Assembly (NCBI RefSeq): GCF_019175385.1
Contig: NC_083340.1
Span: 22,394,336 to 22,458,335, forward strand
Length of the DNA stretch: 64,000 nucleotides
Source of the DNA: Lycium barbarum
Lineage: Eukaryota > Streptophyta > Magnoliopsida > Solanales > Solanaceae
Reading direction: 5' to 3'
Shown one piece after another: positions 35,621 to 47,277 of the stretch (position 1 is its first letter; each line of letters starts with the position of its first letter). Both the position numbers and the translations under genes were made by a program. A model generated the notes under the pieces. That model worked only from the letters and a program-made list of their open reading frames with translations, was not told the DNA's origin and made no database searches.

Positions 35621-35789
35621 AGGAAGTGTGCCTTGCAAGTCGGCCCTCAATCAATCCTTATATTCTACGACACCACCCGGATAAAACCTATCTTCAATCA
35701 AGGTATCGGGACCCCAAATCATGCGACCCTTCCATTCTCGGACACAATGCATTGCCCTTGGTGGCCTATCAATGTCGTAGTCGATGATG

Positions 35790-37040
35790 AAATATCCCAT
35801 GCCTCTAATCTAGGGTATGCCTTGGATTCTCCCAAATTGTCTCAGAACCCGGGCAGGAGCATAAGGGTGAATCCCTCTAATTCCCATAAAGCGGCAAGAA
35901 TGGGCACTTTCTTCCTTTAATTATAACTTTAGTAGATACGAAGTTGTGGAATATCCATTGAATGCTTTCTTCTTTCAGTCTGGAGAAAGTGAATATCCAA
36001 CTTTGTCTATTTTGTTCTTCGAAGTTCGAGCGGAAATCCGGGAGATTATCCCTCTCAGCCGGCTTACTCAGGTGTTGTTCACCCCTAACCCTGGACATAT
36101 GTTTGAGGATCTACCATTGCAGGAGAACATTATAGCCTTGGAAATATCTGTAATGATTTCGGCAGAGACTCAGGGCTCGGTATAGGTCGGCTAATATGAT
36201 CGGGGTTATATCAAAGAATTTAGTTTTTTGTTTTTGGGTTATGCAGTAAAAGATGGCATGAGTGACTGAAATGACTCGGGTATCTATGGCTAAGGACCAA
36301 TCCTTGGGAAAGACCATAGTTCCCAAAAAGCAAATGGCGAAGGCCAAGGGTTTGGTAGTCGTCCAGTCGGTATAAATCTTGAATTCTCCGGGATGTTGCA
36401 CAAATCCATCCGGGCTTCCAAACCTTCTGTATAACTTTCTGAAGGGCATGGTGAGGCCATGAGCCCAATTGGCGTAATTTAGAGAAAGCATCCTACAAAT
36501 TTGGGAATAGGTGGGTTTTTCTGGGATCAAAGCATTCTGGTCGGGTTTCTTTCTTCTTTTCAACCCCGAGCCGACGCTAGTTAACACGTCCCTAAACTCC
36601 TCCAGTGTCGGTGTCATTTCAATGTCATCCCTAAATCTGAAAACTATCCGGTCTCTATCTCAGAATCCGGTAATTACTTATATTAGTTCCTTGCAACCGG
36701 TCATAGTCATGATGGATGTCAAATTTTCTAAATGACATGAGATTCCTCTTTTCTCTTCCGTGGACATTTAGCCCCACTAAATCCTCAGCAGCTCAGGTGT
36801 GGTCAGGACCATATCAAAGTTCAAATGGATTGACATCTACAAAACAAAACCCAATGTTAATCCCGTCCCCCGGGGCAATGGTTTCATTCATAGGCATATT
36901 AAAACGTTTCCAAATAGCACATAATATGATATGCGGTGTTTTTCGGGTCATAGACCGTACTTGACACAGGGTAGTCTCCTTATCGGGTTTGGATCCGTCT
37001 AAAATATCCAAAACCACCCAGTCTACTTGTCATTTGGATT
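35790..37040 (-). pseudogene. Element A ORF1, DUF7745-like domain
   Basis: The 36111-36617 frame begins MTPTLEEFRDVLTSVGSGLK and continues with YSQICRMLSLNYANWAHGL and FAICFLGTMVFPKDWSLAID. This pattern is known from the DUF7745-type domain of ORF1 in plant Ogre/Tat retrotransposons, which resembles the plant mobile domain. Upstream (36814-37017 frame) and downstream (35877-36098, with NRQSWIFTF...EESIQWIF and a YAPARV-like segment near 35850) pieces continue the domain in other frames. The molecular role of this domain is not established. It is broken by several frameshifts. Confidence 0.7.
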
Positions 37041-37396
37041 CGACTTAGCTCTATCTTAGGCTTACGCAAGAGTGAGTTTTTTCGAATTGACCTTGGACCC
37101 AAGCGGACTACTCGGGATGAACATTGTCGACCGTTGGGTGACCGCACACCAACTTAACGTTCAACGTATTCCAAAGAAACGGTATTTTGGATTTTTTATT
37201 GAAGGTTAGACCGGGATCCCGTGTGTCCCCTTTGAAACCATACTTTTTGCCAGGAGTGGCGGAGTTTATGAAACGATATGAATGACAGTTCAAAAATGCG
37301 AAAATTAAACACATAGGCAAATAAATACAGTTAAGATCACATTGTATTGAAACCCTTATGGTTAGAACTTCAAAAATTCCCAGCAAAGTCCCCATC
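37041..37396 (-). other. Element A leader with likely primer-binding site
   Basis: This is the untranslated leader between the 5' LTR and ORF1. Directly after the LTR on the minus strand comes GATGGGGACTTTGCTGGGAA (37377-37396), in the place of the primer-binding site. It has the GGxGACTxxxCTGGG style found in Ogre-type elements, but I could not assign the tRNA. The open frame at 37108-37395 has no recognised similarity. Confidence 0.6.
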
Positions 37397-40300
37397 TGTT
37401 ACGATCGCTTTTACGCGGGTTAAGACATAAAAGTTACTATGAAGTTGTTAGTGCTCTAATTGGATTTTGTGTTTTTAGAGTCGCCACCTAATTTATTGAA
37501 GGAAAACTAGGAAAACCGGGTAAAAGATTTGTTAAGCAAGAGAGAAATCTTTTGGTACCAAATTTCGAGGGAAGGGTTCTGGTGATCCCCTAGGGAAGGT
37601 TTTACGCACCCTAGTATTAAAGATCCGTAGAATACGGTTGACCTACGAGCTTCAATGTGTGATTAATGCACTTATTCATTTAAAAATATTTTGTTTTTCC
37701 ACAAAAATGTCATTCATATCCATATCATAATTTCAGAAAAAAAAAATTGGCAAAAAATTCCCCTTAGAAAAGCGGTTTTTGGATTTTGAAAATTCACGTA
37801 AGTGTTCAACTCACTTTATTGCCGGACTAGGACACACCCAGAATTTCTCCCGAGTAGAGTCACTATTATTCTAGTCCTAATAAGATGAGTTTAGTTCTTA
37901 CGGGTTTTTATTTTTTAAAGAAAATTTGGAGTAATCTCCTATATTTATACATATGTATATTTAAGTATATGTAAAAAGAAAGCCTCTTTAGGTCCAAATT
38001 TTATCTTTTTGAAGCCCATAAGGTCCAACCGTTTTCAAAGTCCCAAAGTCCATCATACCTCTATTTGGTCCAAATGTATTTCCCTTTGTTTTCAATCCAT
38101 TTGTTTTTGGGCCTCCAGGCCCAAATCAGCCTTTATTTCTTATCAAATTCTTATTGAACTTACAGCTCATTTCCAGCTTTTAAAATGTACCAATTCTTTT
38201 CCAAACGTCCAAACCAAAGAACAATTCCTTGAGTTTTTCCAAGAGCTTATTTTAACGCGGTTTTATGCTCAGAAAAAATGTCAAACATCTTCCTTTTAGG
38301 ATCACAAATGATGTACCAAAGTTTCACTACTTTACCATTATTGGTCGTTACTCCTCTTTCTTGAACTTAAACAAAAATCTCATTTTTTAAATTCTTTGCC
38401 ACAAAACAGTGTCACTTAAAACAATTTGAAGAAATTAATCTAAGTTTGATTTACCACGTGAAGATTTGATTGTCGTTCCAGTTTTTTAAATAAAAGTTTT
38501 AACGACTTTCCTAAAGCACTAAACATTGATTTCCTAGGTTCTACACATGCATAGGGTTTCAATATTTTGCAAGAGTTTTTAGAAGTACTCATACATAAAT
38601 AGATATGAAAATAAAGGAAGAAATTCAGGCTGGTGGGCCTACCAAGCCCACTAGTAAACTATTTTCATCCATAGTTGGACCTTTAAATAATTTAGCTTCT
38701 CTTTCTAATCCTTCAGCGGACTCGATCAAAGGGGGGGCTTAGGCCCAACAAGTAGTGATGCAAGAGATGGCCCGAAAGGCCCAAGATTGGTTCCCATGAA
38801 ACATACAAGAAGACTAGGATTAGTACTTGTCCAAGTAAAAATATTGAGTCACACAAAACAACTACATTCAAACCAAAACGAATGCACAAGCTAATAAGTA
38901 AGTCAATAAAATGATAATGTAATTTCTTGGCAAAAAATAGTGTAGAGCCCAAAGGATAAAGGAAACCTCAAAGCCCACATAGACTATTTCAACAGATTCA
39001 TAAAGAAAAAAAATATATCCAAGCATAGGTTTTTTTAAAAATACTAGAGAAGGCCCATTAATTAAAACAGTCGGCCCAAGAGACTTAATGGACATAGTGC
39101 AGGCCCATATTTACAAAGAACAGGAATGATATGCCTTAAGTATACTAAATATATTTACTTCTATATACCTGTGAGGGTATAGAGATGAATATACTCTGTA
39201 TATTTTGATATATCACCTAGTGTACATGGAAGAAAATTAGTATATTGAGAGGAGATGAGGAAAAACAACCTATTCCAGTCCCCCTTTAACTTATATAAGT
39301 CCATAGCAACAGATTCAAAGCCTAGAAATAAAGGGGAATACAACAAACACATAAGATGACTCCCTTAAGCAAGAAAATGAACAATACTAATTAAGTAATC
39401 ACACACCATCATCAACCACTGCACCATGGATTTACACACCCATGGAGAGATTAGAACAACCCAAAAGGAAAGCTCTTACATTCTTTTTCCTGATACCACA
39501 CAAGATCCAAGGGTTTCTAAGAACCCCAGGCATGGTAGACACCAGGGAAGGTTTGAGCTTCATCCCCAAGTGTCATCTCTACCTCTCCACTTACGTGTTA
39601 GGCTCACAGTACTATGGGAGATGAAGTGTACATAAATGGTATCAACAAAACAGCCTTCTAATCAATATGTCTAGGTATGTATTTCAACAGACTTAACTAT
39701 ATTATCAATCATTAATATCCTTTTAAACTTTAAAATGGACTAACGGCAGGTTTGAGTATTTCTATTACACAGTCACGACAAAAGGAAGAGAGAAGCTACA
39801 GTTATGAATATGGAACCAACATATCTAACAACATCAACACTTAACCAATTCAAAGATGTATTCTCCAAACAGGTACCATAAAACATACAAATGAGTTTAA
39901 GTAGTGAATAATTGACCTCCCAAGAGAGACAATTAATAACCATGAAGTGTCACACACCAGTTATCCAATAAACAACAGTTTCTAGAACAAGTTCATCTTC
40001 CTAAGGAAGCCAAGTTTTAAAATTTAGTTGCCAACATGAGAAAGTATTAGGACTATTTCATTCACTTAGCAGATTTTAATGTACTCAAGTGGATTGCCAG
40101 ATGGCCATTTAGCTATCCTTGCAGTGAACTTAGCAACAACATAGTTTAAGGACCAGTGCTTAAAGACCAAACACTAGTTCCTTTACCTTATTGAATAGAT
40201 GAGATCACTTTAGTCCAAACAAAGTGGTTAAGCAAAACACATAGCAAGTTATTAATCACCTAAGTTAACCTATCCTAAGACCAACATAGTAGATGAATTT

Positions 40301-41830
40301 GCCTGTGAAAAGGTTTAATAGTTTTCAAATGATTTAAGATATCTCAAGATAAAAAATCAAATAGGCCAAATATAAGTTGCACACTTTGACCAACACAGAG
40401 TCTCAACACAAGGGGCAAATCAGGACTCGAGAACAACTTTAGAGCCCCAACAGATAACTAGGAGTCAACACCACAAACTCTTTACACTTAGGAGTTATAT
40501 AAGGGTAACAAAGTCCACAAACTGGAACTCTAACACATCAATCATGTTTTAGCACCTTTCTTTTGAAAATAAGTGACTAAAATTGATCAAGTAGCACAAA
40601 TTCCATTTAAAAAAACAGACTCATTCTCATAGGAGGATAAACAAGTGATAAGCCTAGCCATTATTATGCCTATAAACTAGCATAGTTAATACGTAAACAC
40701 ATACACTTAGTGAACTTGCAACAACATGTGATTAGGAAACCGAGCAAGTGAAAACAAGATCAAACAAACTCTACATTATATCAACATGGGACTGAATAGA
40801 ATTAGACTGACAAAAATGTAAAAGACTCATGACACATAAATCACACTTCGAAAGACCATCATGAACTATCAGAAAACTAGCTTAAAGGAAAATTCAAACC
40901 ACTCATCATGGAGAAAACCAAACACTTGTTTAATGGGTTATTTATCAAGACTAATTCATGATCTATTAAATGGCAACAAGAAATTTACATAATTAGTCTC
41001 CTAAGCACACACAGAACTAACCTACTACATGGCAAGAATAAACTAAAACTAACTAATATCATAAAGCTAAAACGTTATAAACAAAAACAACATCAAACCA
41101 CATAAGTAGCGAAATATATAAATGAAAGAAAATTACTAAATGAAAGGAAAGGTCATATTTTTGATGCGGACCCTAGCCAAGAACAAACTTGAAGATAATT
41201 TCCTTCCACCCTCAGCCACACAGCAAGCACAACTAGTTTAAAATTTTTAACTAAATCGAAAAGATCAAGGTTTGCAAGCAAACTTGCCAAAACATTAGTT
41301 ATTTCGACTTTATATGCAAAATGATATAATTTTTCAAATTTCCTTTTAAAATCTTTTTCTTTTTTTCTTCTCCTCCTAAAAATGCAAAATAAAACGTCTT
41401 ATATAGAACCCAGATCTGAAAAATCTCAACCTCAAACTCGATGTGAGGCTTTGAAATTTCTTAAAAGCAAGTTATCATAAATAATATCAACGGCTGAAAA
41501 CAAGTGAATGACTAGATAAAGGGTTAGATTTAACCCCAAATGAGTCGATCTCCTCAGTTTTTTACAACCAATAGGATTCTTGATTCAAATTTGCAACACA
41601 ACAAAAATCATTAAAACTTCTTAGTAATTTTGACCGTTGCTACACGAAAAAGTAAAGTGGTACAGAAAAAGTGAGAAGATATACCATGTTTGGACCATAT
41701 TTGGCAAGAGAAAATCACAACATTAAATGAATTGCCTGAATTAGGCATACTAGACCTGGCAAAGGCGCAGTACTACTCAAAATTTGTCGGAAATGGCAAA
41801 GTGATGTAAGGGAGGGTCCATCGCCACCTG
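37397..41830 (-). repeat. Ogre/Tat element A, 5' LTR (truncated at 41830)
   Basis: It starts TGTTACGATCGC, with GAGTCGCCACC about 90 bases in, as in other Tat LTRs. From 39618 to 41830 it parallels 1-2223 of the window. It stops abruptly at 41830 after CATCGCCACCTG; in the left LTR about 1022 further bases follow. There is no target repeat at the break, so this is a deletion junction with element C. The LTR is AT-rich, with no coding and no CpG-rich cassette noticed. Confidence 0.88.
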
Positions 41831-42406
41831 AGCATCCTCAAACTGATGAGTCCTAATCCGATCCAATAAAAATGACCTTGGCTATATACAAGACAAAATC
41901 CTGCTCGGGGCTGAAATATCAAGACGGACGAAACTATTGGCCAAAGTCTGAACCTCCATGGCCAACGGACCCTAAAAAACAATCAATCGAGCTAAACTCC
42001 CTATACTCACTGCCTTGTGACTCAAGGCATCAGCCACTACATTGGATTTTCCGGGATGATATAGAATAGAGATATCATAGTCCTTTAGGAGCTCCATCCA
42101 TCGGCGCTGCCTGGAATTAAGATCTCTGTGTGTAAAGACATGCTGAAGACTGCGGTGATCGATGAAAGCCTCACAATGAACACCGTACAGATAATGCCTC
42201 CAAATCTTCAAAGCGAAGACCAAGACCAACAACTCCAAACCATGGGTAGGGTAATTCTTCTCATGAACCTTCAACTGACGGGAAGCATAAGCTATCACTC
42301 TACCCTTTTGCATCAACACAGCACCGAAACCTAGACTGGAGGCATCACAACAGATAGCGAAATCCTTATCCTCCACGGGCAATGCTAAGATCGGAGTTGT
42401 ATTCAA
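41831..42406 (-). pseudogene. Element C RNase H (truncated downstream)
   Basis: The 41972-42406 frame shows [20 protein letters not shown] with catalytic Asp21, [40 protein letters not shown] and [16 protein letters not shown]. The RNase H is complete, but the similarity ends at 41831 soon after it (RTHQFEDA), at the junction with LTR A. The integrase and 3' LTR of element C are missing. The element is Ty3/gypsy, related to the Tekay element but a distinct family. Confidence 0.92.
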
Positions 42407-42469
42407 AAGAAACTTGAGCTTTTGAAAGCTCTCCTCACAATCAACCGTTCCCTGGAAGGGAACATCCTT

Positions 42470-43303
42470 CTAGGTCAATTTGGGCAAGAACGAAGCAATG
42501 GCAGCAAAACCCTTCACAAAGCACCGATAATAGCTGGCCAAACCCACAAAACTACGAATCTCAGTAACAGTAGTTGGCCTCGCCCAACCCCTCACAACCT
42601 CAATCTTCTGTGGATCAACTATAATCCCCTCCTTGGACACTACATGACCCAAGAATGCTACAGACTCCAACCAGACCTCATACTTAGAAAACTTAGCAAA
42701 CAGACTATGTTTTTTCAAGAACCCAAGAACCACATGGAGGTGGCTCTTATGCTCCTCTCCACTCTAGGAATACACCCAGATTTCATCAATGAACACAATC
42801 ACAAAGAAAACCAGAAATAGTCTAAAGATGCCATTCATCAAGGTCACAAATGAAGTCGAGGCATTTGTAAACCCAAAAGACATCGCGGGAAACTCATAGT
42901 GGCCATATCTCATCTGAAATGCTGTCTTCAGAATATCCTCCGCCCTGATCTTCAACTGGTGATAGCCGGAACACAAATCAATCTTCGAAAACACCGAAGT
43001 ACCTTGAAGCTGGTCAAACAAATCATCAATACGAGGCATAGGGCAATTGTTCCGAATAGTGACCTTGTTCAACTGGTGGTAATCAATACACATCCTCATG
43101 GTCCCGTCTTTATTCTTCACAAATAACACAGGAGCACCCCAAGGGGAGACACTCGGTCTAATGAACCCCTTGCTCAACAAATCCTGTAACTGCTCCATAA
43201 GCTCCCTCAACTCAGCAGGTGCCATCCGATACGGTGGAATGAAAATAGGACGAGTGACCGGATCCACGTTGATACAGAAATCAATATCGCGATCGGGTGG
43301 CAT
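42470..43303 (-). pseudogene. Element C reverse transcriptase
   Basis: The 42764-43303 frame (179 residues) runs from [20 protein letters not shown] through [20 protein letters not shown] and [13 protein letters not shown] to [10 protein letters not shown]. The catalytic box reads FIDEIWVYS (171-174 FIDE), so the second catalytic Asp is Glu. A stop follows and the thumb continues in the 42470-42733 frame (FSKYEVWLESVAFLGHVVS and FVGLASYYRCFVKGFAAIA). The sequence diverges clearly from the Tekay RT at 26701-27332. Confidence 0.92.
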
Positions 43304-43655
43304 ACCAGCAGATCCGTTGGGAATACCTCAACGAACTCGTTCACAATGGGGATAGACTCAAGGGGTAGAGATGCAATCGTCGTATCACGAACATGAGCTA
43401 AATAAGCTAGACACCCTTTACTTACTAACTTCTTCGCCCGAAGGAAGGAAATGATCTTTTTTGGGGCGGGACTAGGAGTATCTCTCCTCTCAAGCCTAGG
43501 AATGCCCGATATGGCTAAGGCGACCTTCTTGGCTTGGCAGTCCAAGATCGCATGATAGGGAGAAAGCCAAGACATCCCCAATATAAGATCAAAATCCACC
43601 ATATCTAGGATCATCAAATCTACCCAATTATCATAACCCATAAAAATAACTAAAC
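43207..43655 (-). pseudogene. Element C protease C-terminal part and linker
   Basis: This minus frame begins directly at the insertion point with MGYDNWVDLMILDMVDFDLI and LGMSWLSPYHAILDCQAKKV, the second half of a gypsy protease. It continues through the linker ([16 protein letters not shown]) to overlap the RT frame. The first half, with the active site, lies at 46331-46560 on the other side of the inserted LTR. Confidence 0.9.
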
Positions 43656-44108
43656 TGTCACACCCCTACCAGGAGTATGACGGGCTCAGACTTGTAGGTC
43701 AGGAACCACCTGACTTATCCGTTACTTTGAACATTATAAATCATAACTCAAACAACACATGCACACAGAAAAGGCCCAACATAGGAATATCCGATCACTT
43801 AGCACATATGTTCATATGCGGACTGACAAGGTCGCCACAACATAACGTATATCATAAAGCCGGCAAGGCCACCAATATATTATATACGTTATACAATAAT
43901 ATAAACCGCCGAAGCTATTAAACATCTAACTGTATGCACACGTCTACGAGCCTCCACATGGAACACAAATGATCATAAGGACAATACCAAATAGACTGCA
44001 ACTCCGAAGTAGGTGGAGTGCTCTTGAGAATTCGCTGATAGAACACCTACGGGTCTGATCCAACCCCCTGCCTACCTGCGGGCATGAGTGCAGCGTCCAC
44101 AAGAAGAG

Positions 44109-44150
44109 ACGTCAGTACGAATAATGTACTGAGTATGTAAGGCATGAATA
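44109..44150. promoter_or_regulatory. Conserved LTR block 1, element C insertion copy
   Basis: GACGTCAGTACGAATAATGT, then ACTGAGTATGTAAGGC; CAGTAC and GTACTG arms are perfect here. Confidence 0.55.
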
Positions 44151-44269
44151 ACAACATAATATAGATATGAAAGGTAACATGGAATAAGTGAGATAACCTG
44201 TACATCTGAATGCCTCATAAGGCGGATGTCATGCATGCTTAGCCTTTAAAAAAACATTTTTATACATAT

Positions 44270-44390
44270 GTATAGTACCATGCCCGACCATTAAGGGATG
44301 GGGTCATATATATAGTATCATGCCCGACCATTAAGGCTCGGTGCCATATATATAGTATCATGCCTGGCCATTAAGGCTCGGTGTTATCAT
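44270..44390. repeat. About 43-bp tandem repeat in solo LTR
   Basis: There are three imperfect copies of a unit with ATAGTATCATGCCCGACCAT and TAAGGCTCGGTG. No function is apparent. Confidence 0.75.
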
Positions 44391-44561
44391 CATTAGCCCG
44401 CGTCATGGCCTCCAGCATCCGGGGTAATATCATAACATGCCCACTACAGTGGTATGCACATCTACGTGCCATGCCCGGCCGACTATAGCGCGGCACTGTG
44501 TGAGAAAATACATACATATATATAAAGCATGCACGAGAGCCAAATAAAAGCTATAAATACA

Positions 44562-44591
44562 TCGGAGTGACGTAAGGTCGGTAACCTCCGA
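44562..44591. promoter_or_regulatory. Conserved LTR block 2, element C insertion copy
   Basis: Arms TCGGAG and CTCCGA around TGACGTAAGGTCGGTAAC, identical to the copy at 7108-7137. Confidence 0.55.
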
Positions 44592-45793
44592 TTATATTAT
44601 AGAATAATCATCATCGCTCTATCTCACCTTGAAGGAACAATTATTTTAAGGCGAGATCAACAACAATGAATAAAAATTAAGAAAATCACGAAAAATAACT
44701 CAGCATTCTCATATTCACATTGAAATAATGAGCTTGGGACTTTTAAACATGAAGTCATCATCATCGTCATAATCATCATAGAAACATTCTCATCTTTAGT
44801 GTCGTCATTAACATTGTAAAAATATGTCCGTTATTATTGTCATAAAAGCTTATAGAATCATAAATCTTTGACTCGGAAAAATAAAATTTTGGAAAACATT
44901 TATGGATTATCAAGAAAGAAGTCATGCCTTTGAATCATGAACTCTAACTTTTGAAAGTAAGGAGCTTATGAAACATATGTAGGGAATTATAACATAGGAG
45001 TTCATAGAAATAGGATCATTGATATGGTTATCATAAAAAATTATTCATATTTAGCACCATGAAAACTTTAAGAGTCATGAATCGCTAACATTCTTGGAAA
45101 TGAGGAATTTTATGGAATTCATGCATGGCTTGGTAGGAAAAGAATCATGCCTTTAAAAGAAAGAGGAATAACCTTAACATACCTTTTGGTCTCCTTAACT
45201 ATTCAACTTTTATCCTTCCAAGCTCGTAAATCTACATGTAAACCATTCATACTATTGTTAGGATCATTGTCACATGGTTATCTTAAGCCTTCAATTTAAA
45301 TCCATTTAGAATCTGCCGAAATTCGAGCAACATCTCCCCTATTTATATGCCTAGCCTGAAATCACAATCCAATAACTAACAACAACAACAATAATACCAA
45401 CATCACAATAACATTATCGACACCAATAGGCTCCATAAAACATCCTACACGATGTTTTCCAAATTTCTCAACTATCCAACTTGTTGCGACTATTTAATGA
45501 CTTTATCTCCGTAAATATTCCTAAATCAACGTTAATAAAGAGAGAGATTCAATGATTCATACCTTATATTCACTAAAATAGCAAGATCTTCAATATTTAT
45601 TTTGTTTCCAAGCCAACTCCAACACAAAAAGAAATTATAATTGCGACTACACGTTGTCCGGACCTCAATAAATACTCCGTAACTTGAAATCTCTCAATAT
45701 CCTCGCTTTTATGTGATATATAAGCTCTCTTGCTTGGCTGAATTTTCTGGAATGTTTTGGAAAATTTTTGTGCAGAAAAATGGGGTTTTTGCC

Positions 45794-45860
45794 CCTTATA
45801 TAGGTGCTAAAGTCGGTGCACTGTAGCAGTATTGTAGCAGCGCTGTTTCTGCTCTGTCAG
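45794..45860 (-). promoter_or_regulatory. Probable core promoter of solo LTR 43656-46330
   Basis: On the minus strand CACCTATATAAGGGGC is a good TATA box (TATATAA at about 45797-45803). Directly upstream is a short repeat cassette of CTGCTACA units and an AGCGCTG palindrome. No long open frame follows. Confidence 0.6.
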
Positions 45861-46330
45861 CTGAATTTGTACGTCCATAATTCTTTACTCCGACATCGTA
45901 TCGATGAGCGGTTTGTTGCGTTCGAAACTAGACTCGACGAACTTCGTTTTAAGCTTTTGAAACACCTTAAAACTACCCATATACCTGGAGATATACCCCT
46001 CCAAAGTTTACCCAAAATTCTGTCTTTAACTCTGCTAACTTTTCCCAACTTTCGACAAACTTATTTTCTTTGATTTGCTCGGTCTTGGAATCTTCCAAAA
46101 CTCCCCCTACATGATATTTATCATTTATTATACTTGATAGTGGTCATGTTCTTGTGTTTCAAGATTGTCCTTCCCGATTACGACTTACGAAATCATAATT
46201 CATCCTTTACTTCATTGTTACGTACTTCCCATGGTTTGTACCTTCCAAAACTTCATGGGACGTCTCTGATACTCCATTACTACGGTGAATTACGTGGCAT
46301 GCTTATGCTCTGAAAGTGTGGGGTGTAACA

Positions 46331-46560
46331 CAAACAACACCGGTAGACTCGATCAGCAATCACTGAATCTCCGACTGGAGTAGACATATGTACAGGTATA
46401 TCTATGCTATCACAAGGCAAATCCAAACCAACGGTATGAAATGCAGGTACATACGAATAAGTGGATTCAGGATCAAATAACATACTAGCCGACTGACCCA
46501 GAACAGAAATAATACCTGTTGTCGCTGCACCAAGGATCTCTAGCCTCCGCAGCCTCAACG
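46331..46560 (-). pseudogene. Element C protease N-terminal part
   Basis: This frame contains GATTGIISVLGQSASMLFDP, followed by ESTYSYVPAF: the active-site region of a gypsy protease, with Asp59-Pro-Glu instead of the family's Asp-x-Gly triad. VGDSVIADRVYRCC leads to the insertion site. The usual zinc knuckle of gag before it is missing, which suggests an internal deletion between gag and protease. Confidence 0.85.
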
Positions 46561-47095
46561 CTCGCTGCACAGTTAACAATGGCCTGGAATGAAGCGTCCT
46601 CGGCCTCAAGCTGGACACAGGGCAGCTAGAGGGGACCATCCAGCCCACTAATATACCGCAAGATCCTGCCGGTCTCCGTCAGAATCAAGGGGTAGGAGTA
46701 ACGGGCCAGGTAGGAGAAGGATAATGCATAGGTAGCCACCGGCATACCCTCTTGATATAGATCGAGAAACTGTCCTCGATGCTTGTCCCTCCGCGATCGA
46801 GGCACGTACCTCTCCAGAAACACCCCATAGAACTGCTCCCAAGTAAGTGGACGCGCACCCGTTGGTCTGCTAGCAAGGTAGTCTCTCCACCATGCCCTCG
46901 CGCTACCACGAAATCGATGGGTAATATAGACGACTCCGAGAGTGTCAATAATCCCTGTTGTGTGAAGTAGCTCGAGCGTGATCACGATAAACTTGTAGGC
47001 ATCCTCGCCTGGTGCGCCAGTAAAAACCGGTGGAGCCAACCTCATATATATCCTCCATGCAGGCATGTCGCAAATCCTCACCATCTGTAAGGGAA
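46561..47095 (-). pseudogene. Element C gag (C-terminus deleted)
   Basis: The 46626-47084 frame (152 residues) has LAPPVFTGAPGEDAYKFIVI, VVYITHRFRGSARAWWRDYL, TWEQFYGVFLERYVPRSRRD and a YALSFSYLARYSYPLI segment, the classical Ty3/gypsy gag core. It ends at ISGLDGPL and joins within a few dozen bases to the protease. The expected C-terminal spacer and zinc knuckle are absent. Confidence 0.88.
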
Positions 47096-47277
47096 GAGAT
47101 AAGAGTCAGATACCAATTGGACTAAAGTAGCACGAAGAATGAAAAGAAAGTGAGATTTCTTAAATGCCCTCTAGCCTCTCACAGATAAGTACGAAGCTCA
47201 TCGTACCAATCCACGAGACTCTACTAGACACGCTCTTGTATTAAAGATTGGGTAACCTAGGGCTCTGATACCAATTT
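47096..47277 (-). other. Element C leader and tRNA-iMet primer site
   Basis: This is a non-coding leader. GCTCTGATACCA at 47262-47273 is TGGTATCAGAGC on the minus strand, the initiator Met-tRNA primer site, four bases from the LTR. Confidence 0.9.

Larger units (their letters stand above)
43651..46335 (-). mobile_element. Solo LTR (43656-46330) in element C protease
   Basis: This is a 2675-bp LTR starting TGTCACACCCC and ending GGGGTGTAACA. The flanking pentamers are TAAAC (43651-43655) and CAAAC (46331-46335), one mismatch, so the target duplication has aged. It is the same family type as the LTR at 6206-8970 (ends, blocks 1 and 2, and a CATCTCCCCT.TTTATATGCCTAG phrase). Block 1 is at 44109-44150 and block 2 at 44562-44591. 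TATA is TATATAAGGGG on the minus strand (45794-45804), and next to it is a GTAGCAG/GCGCTG cassette at 45818-45850. A repeat of about 43 bp lies at 44270-44390. Confidence 0.92.

Noticed and set aside
35501..35920. 139-codon plus frame
   Set aside because: It is antisense to the Ogre ORF1 coding remnants and has no recognisable domain.
38009..39635. Several short frames on both strands
   Set aside because: They lie within the long LTR of element A, with AT-biased composition and no similarity.
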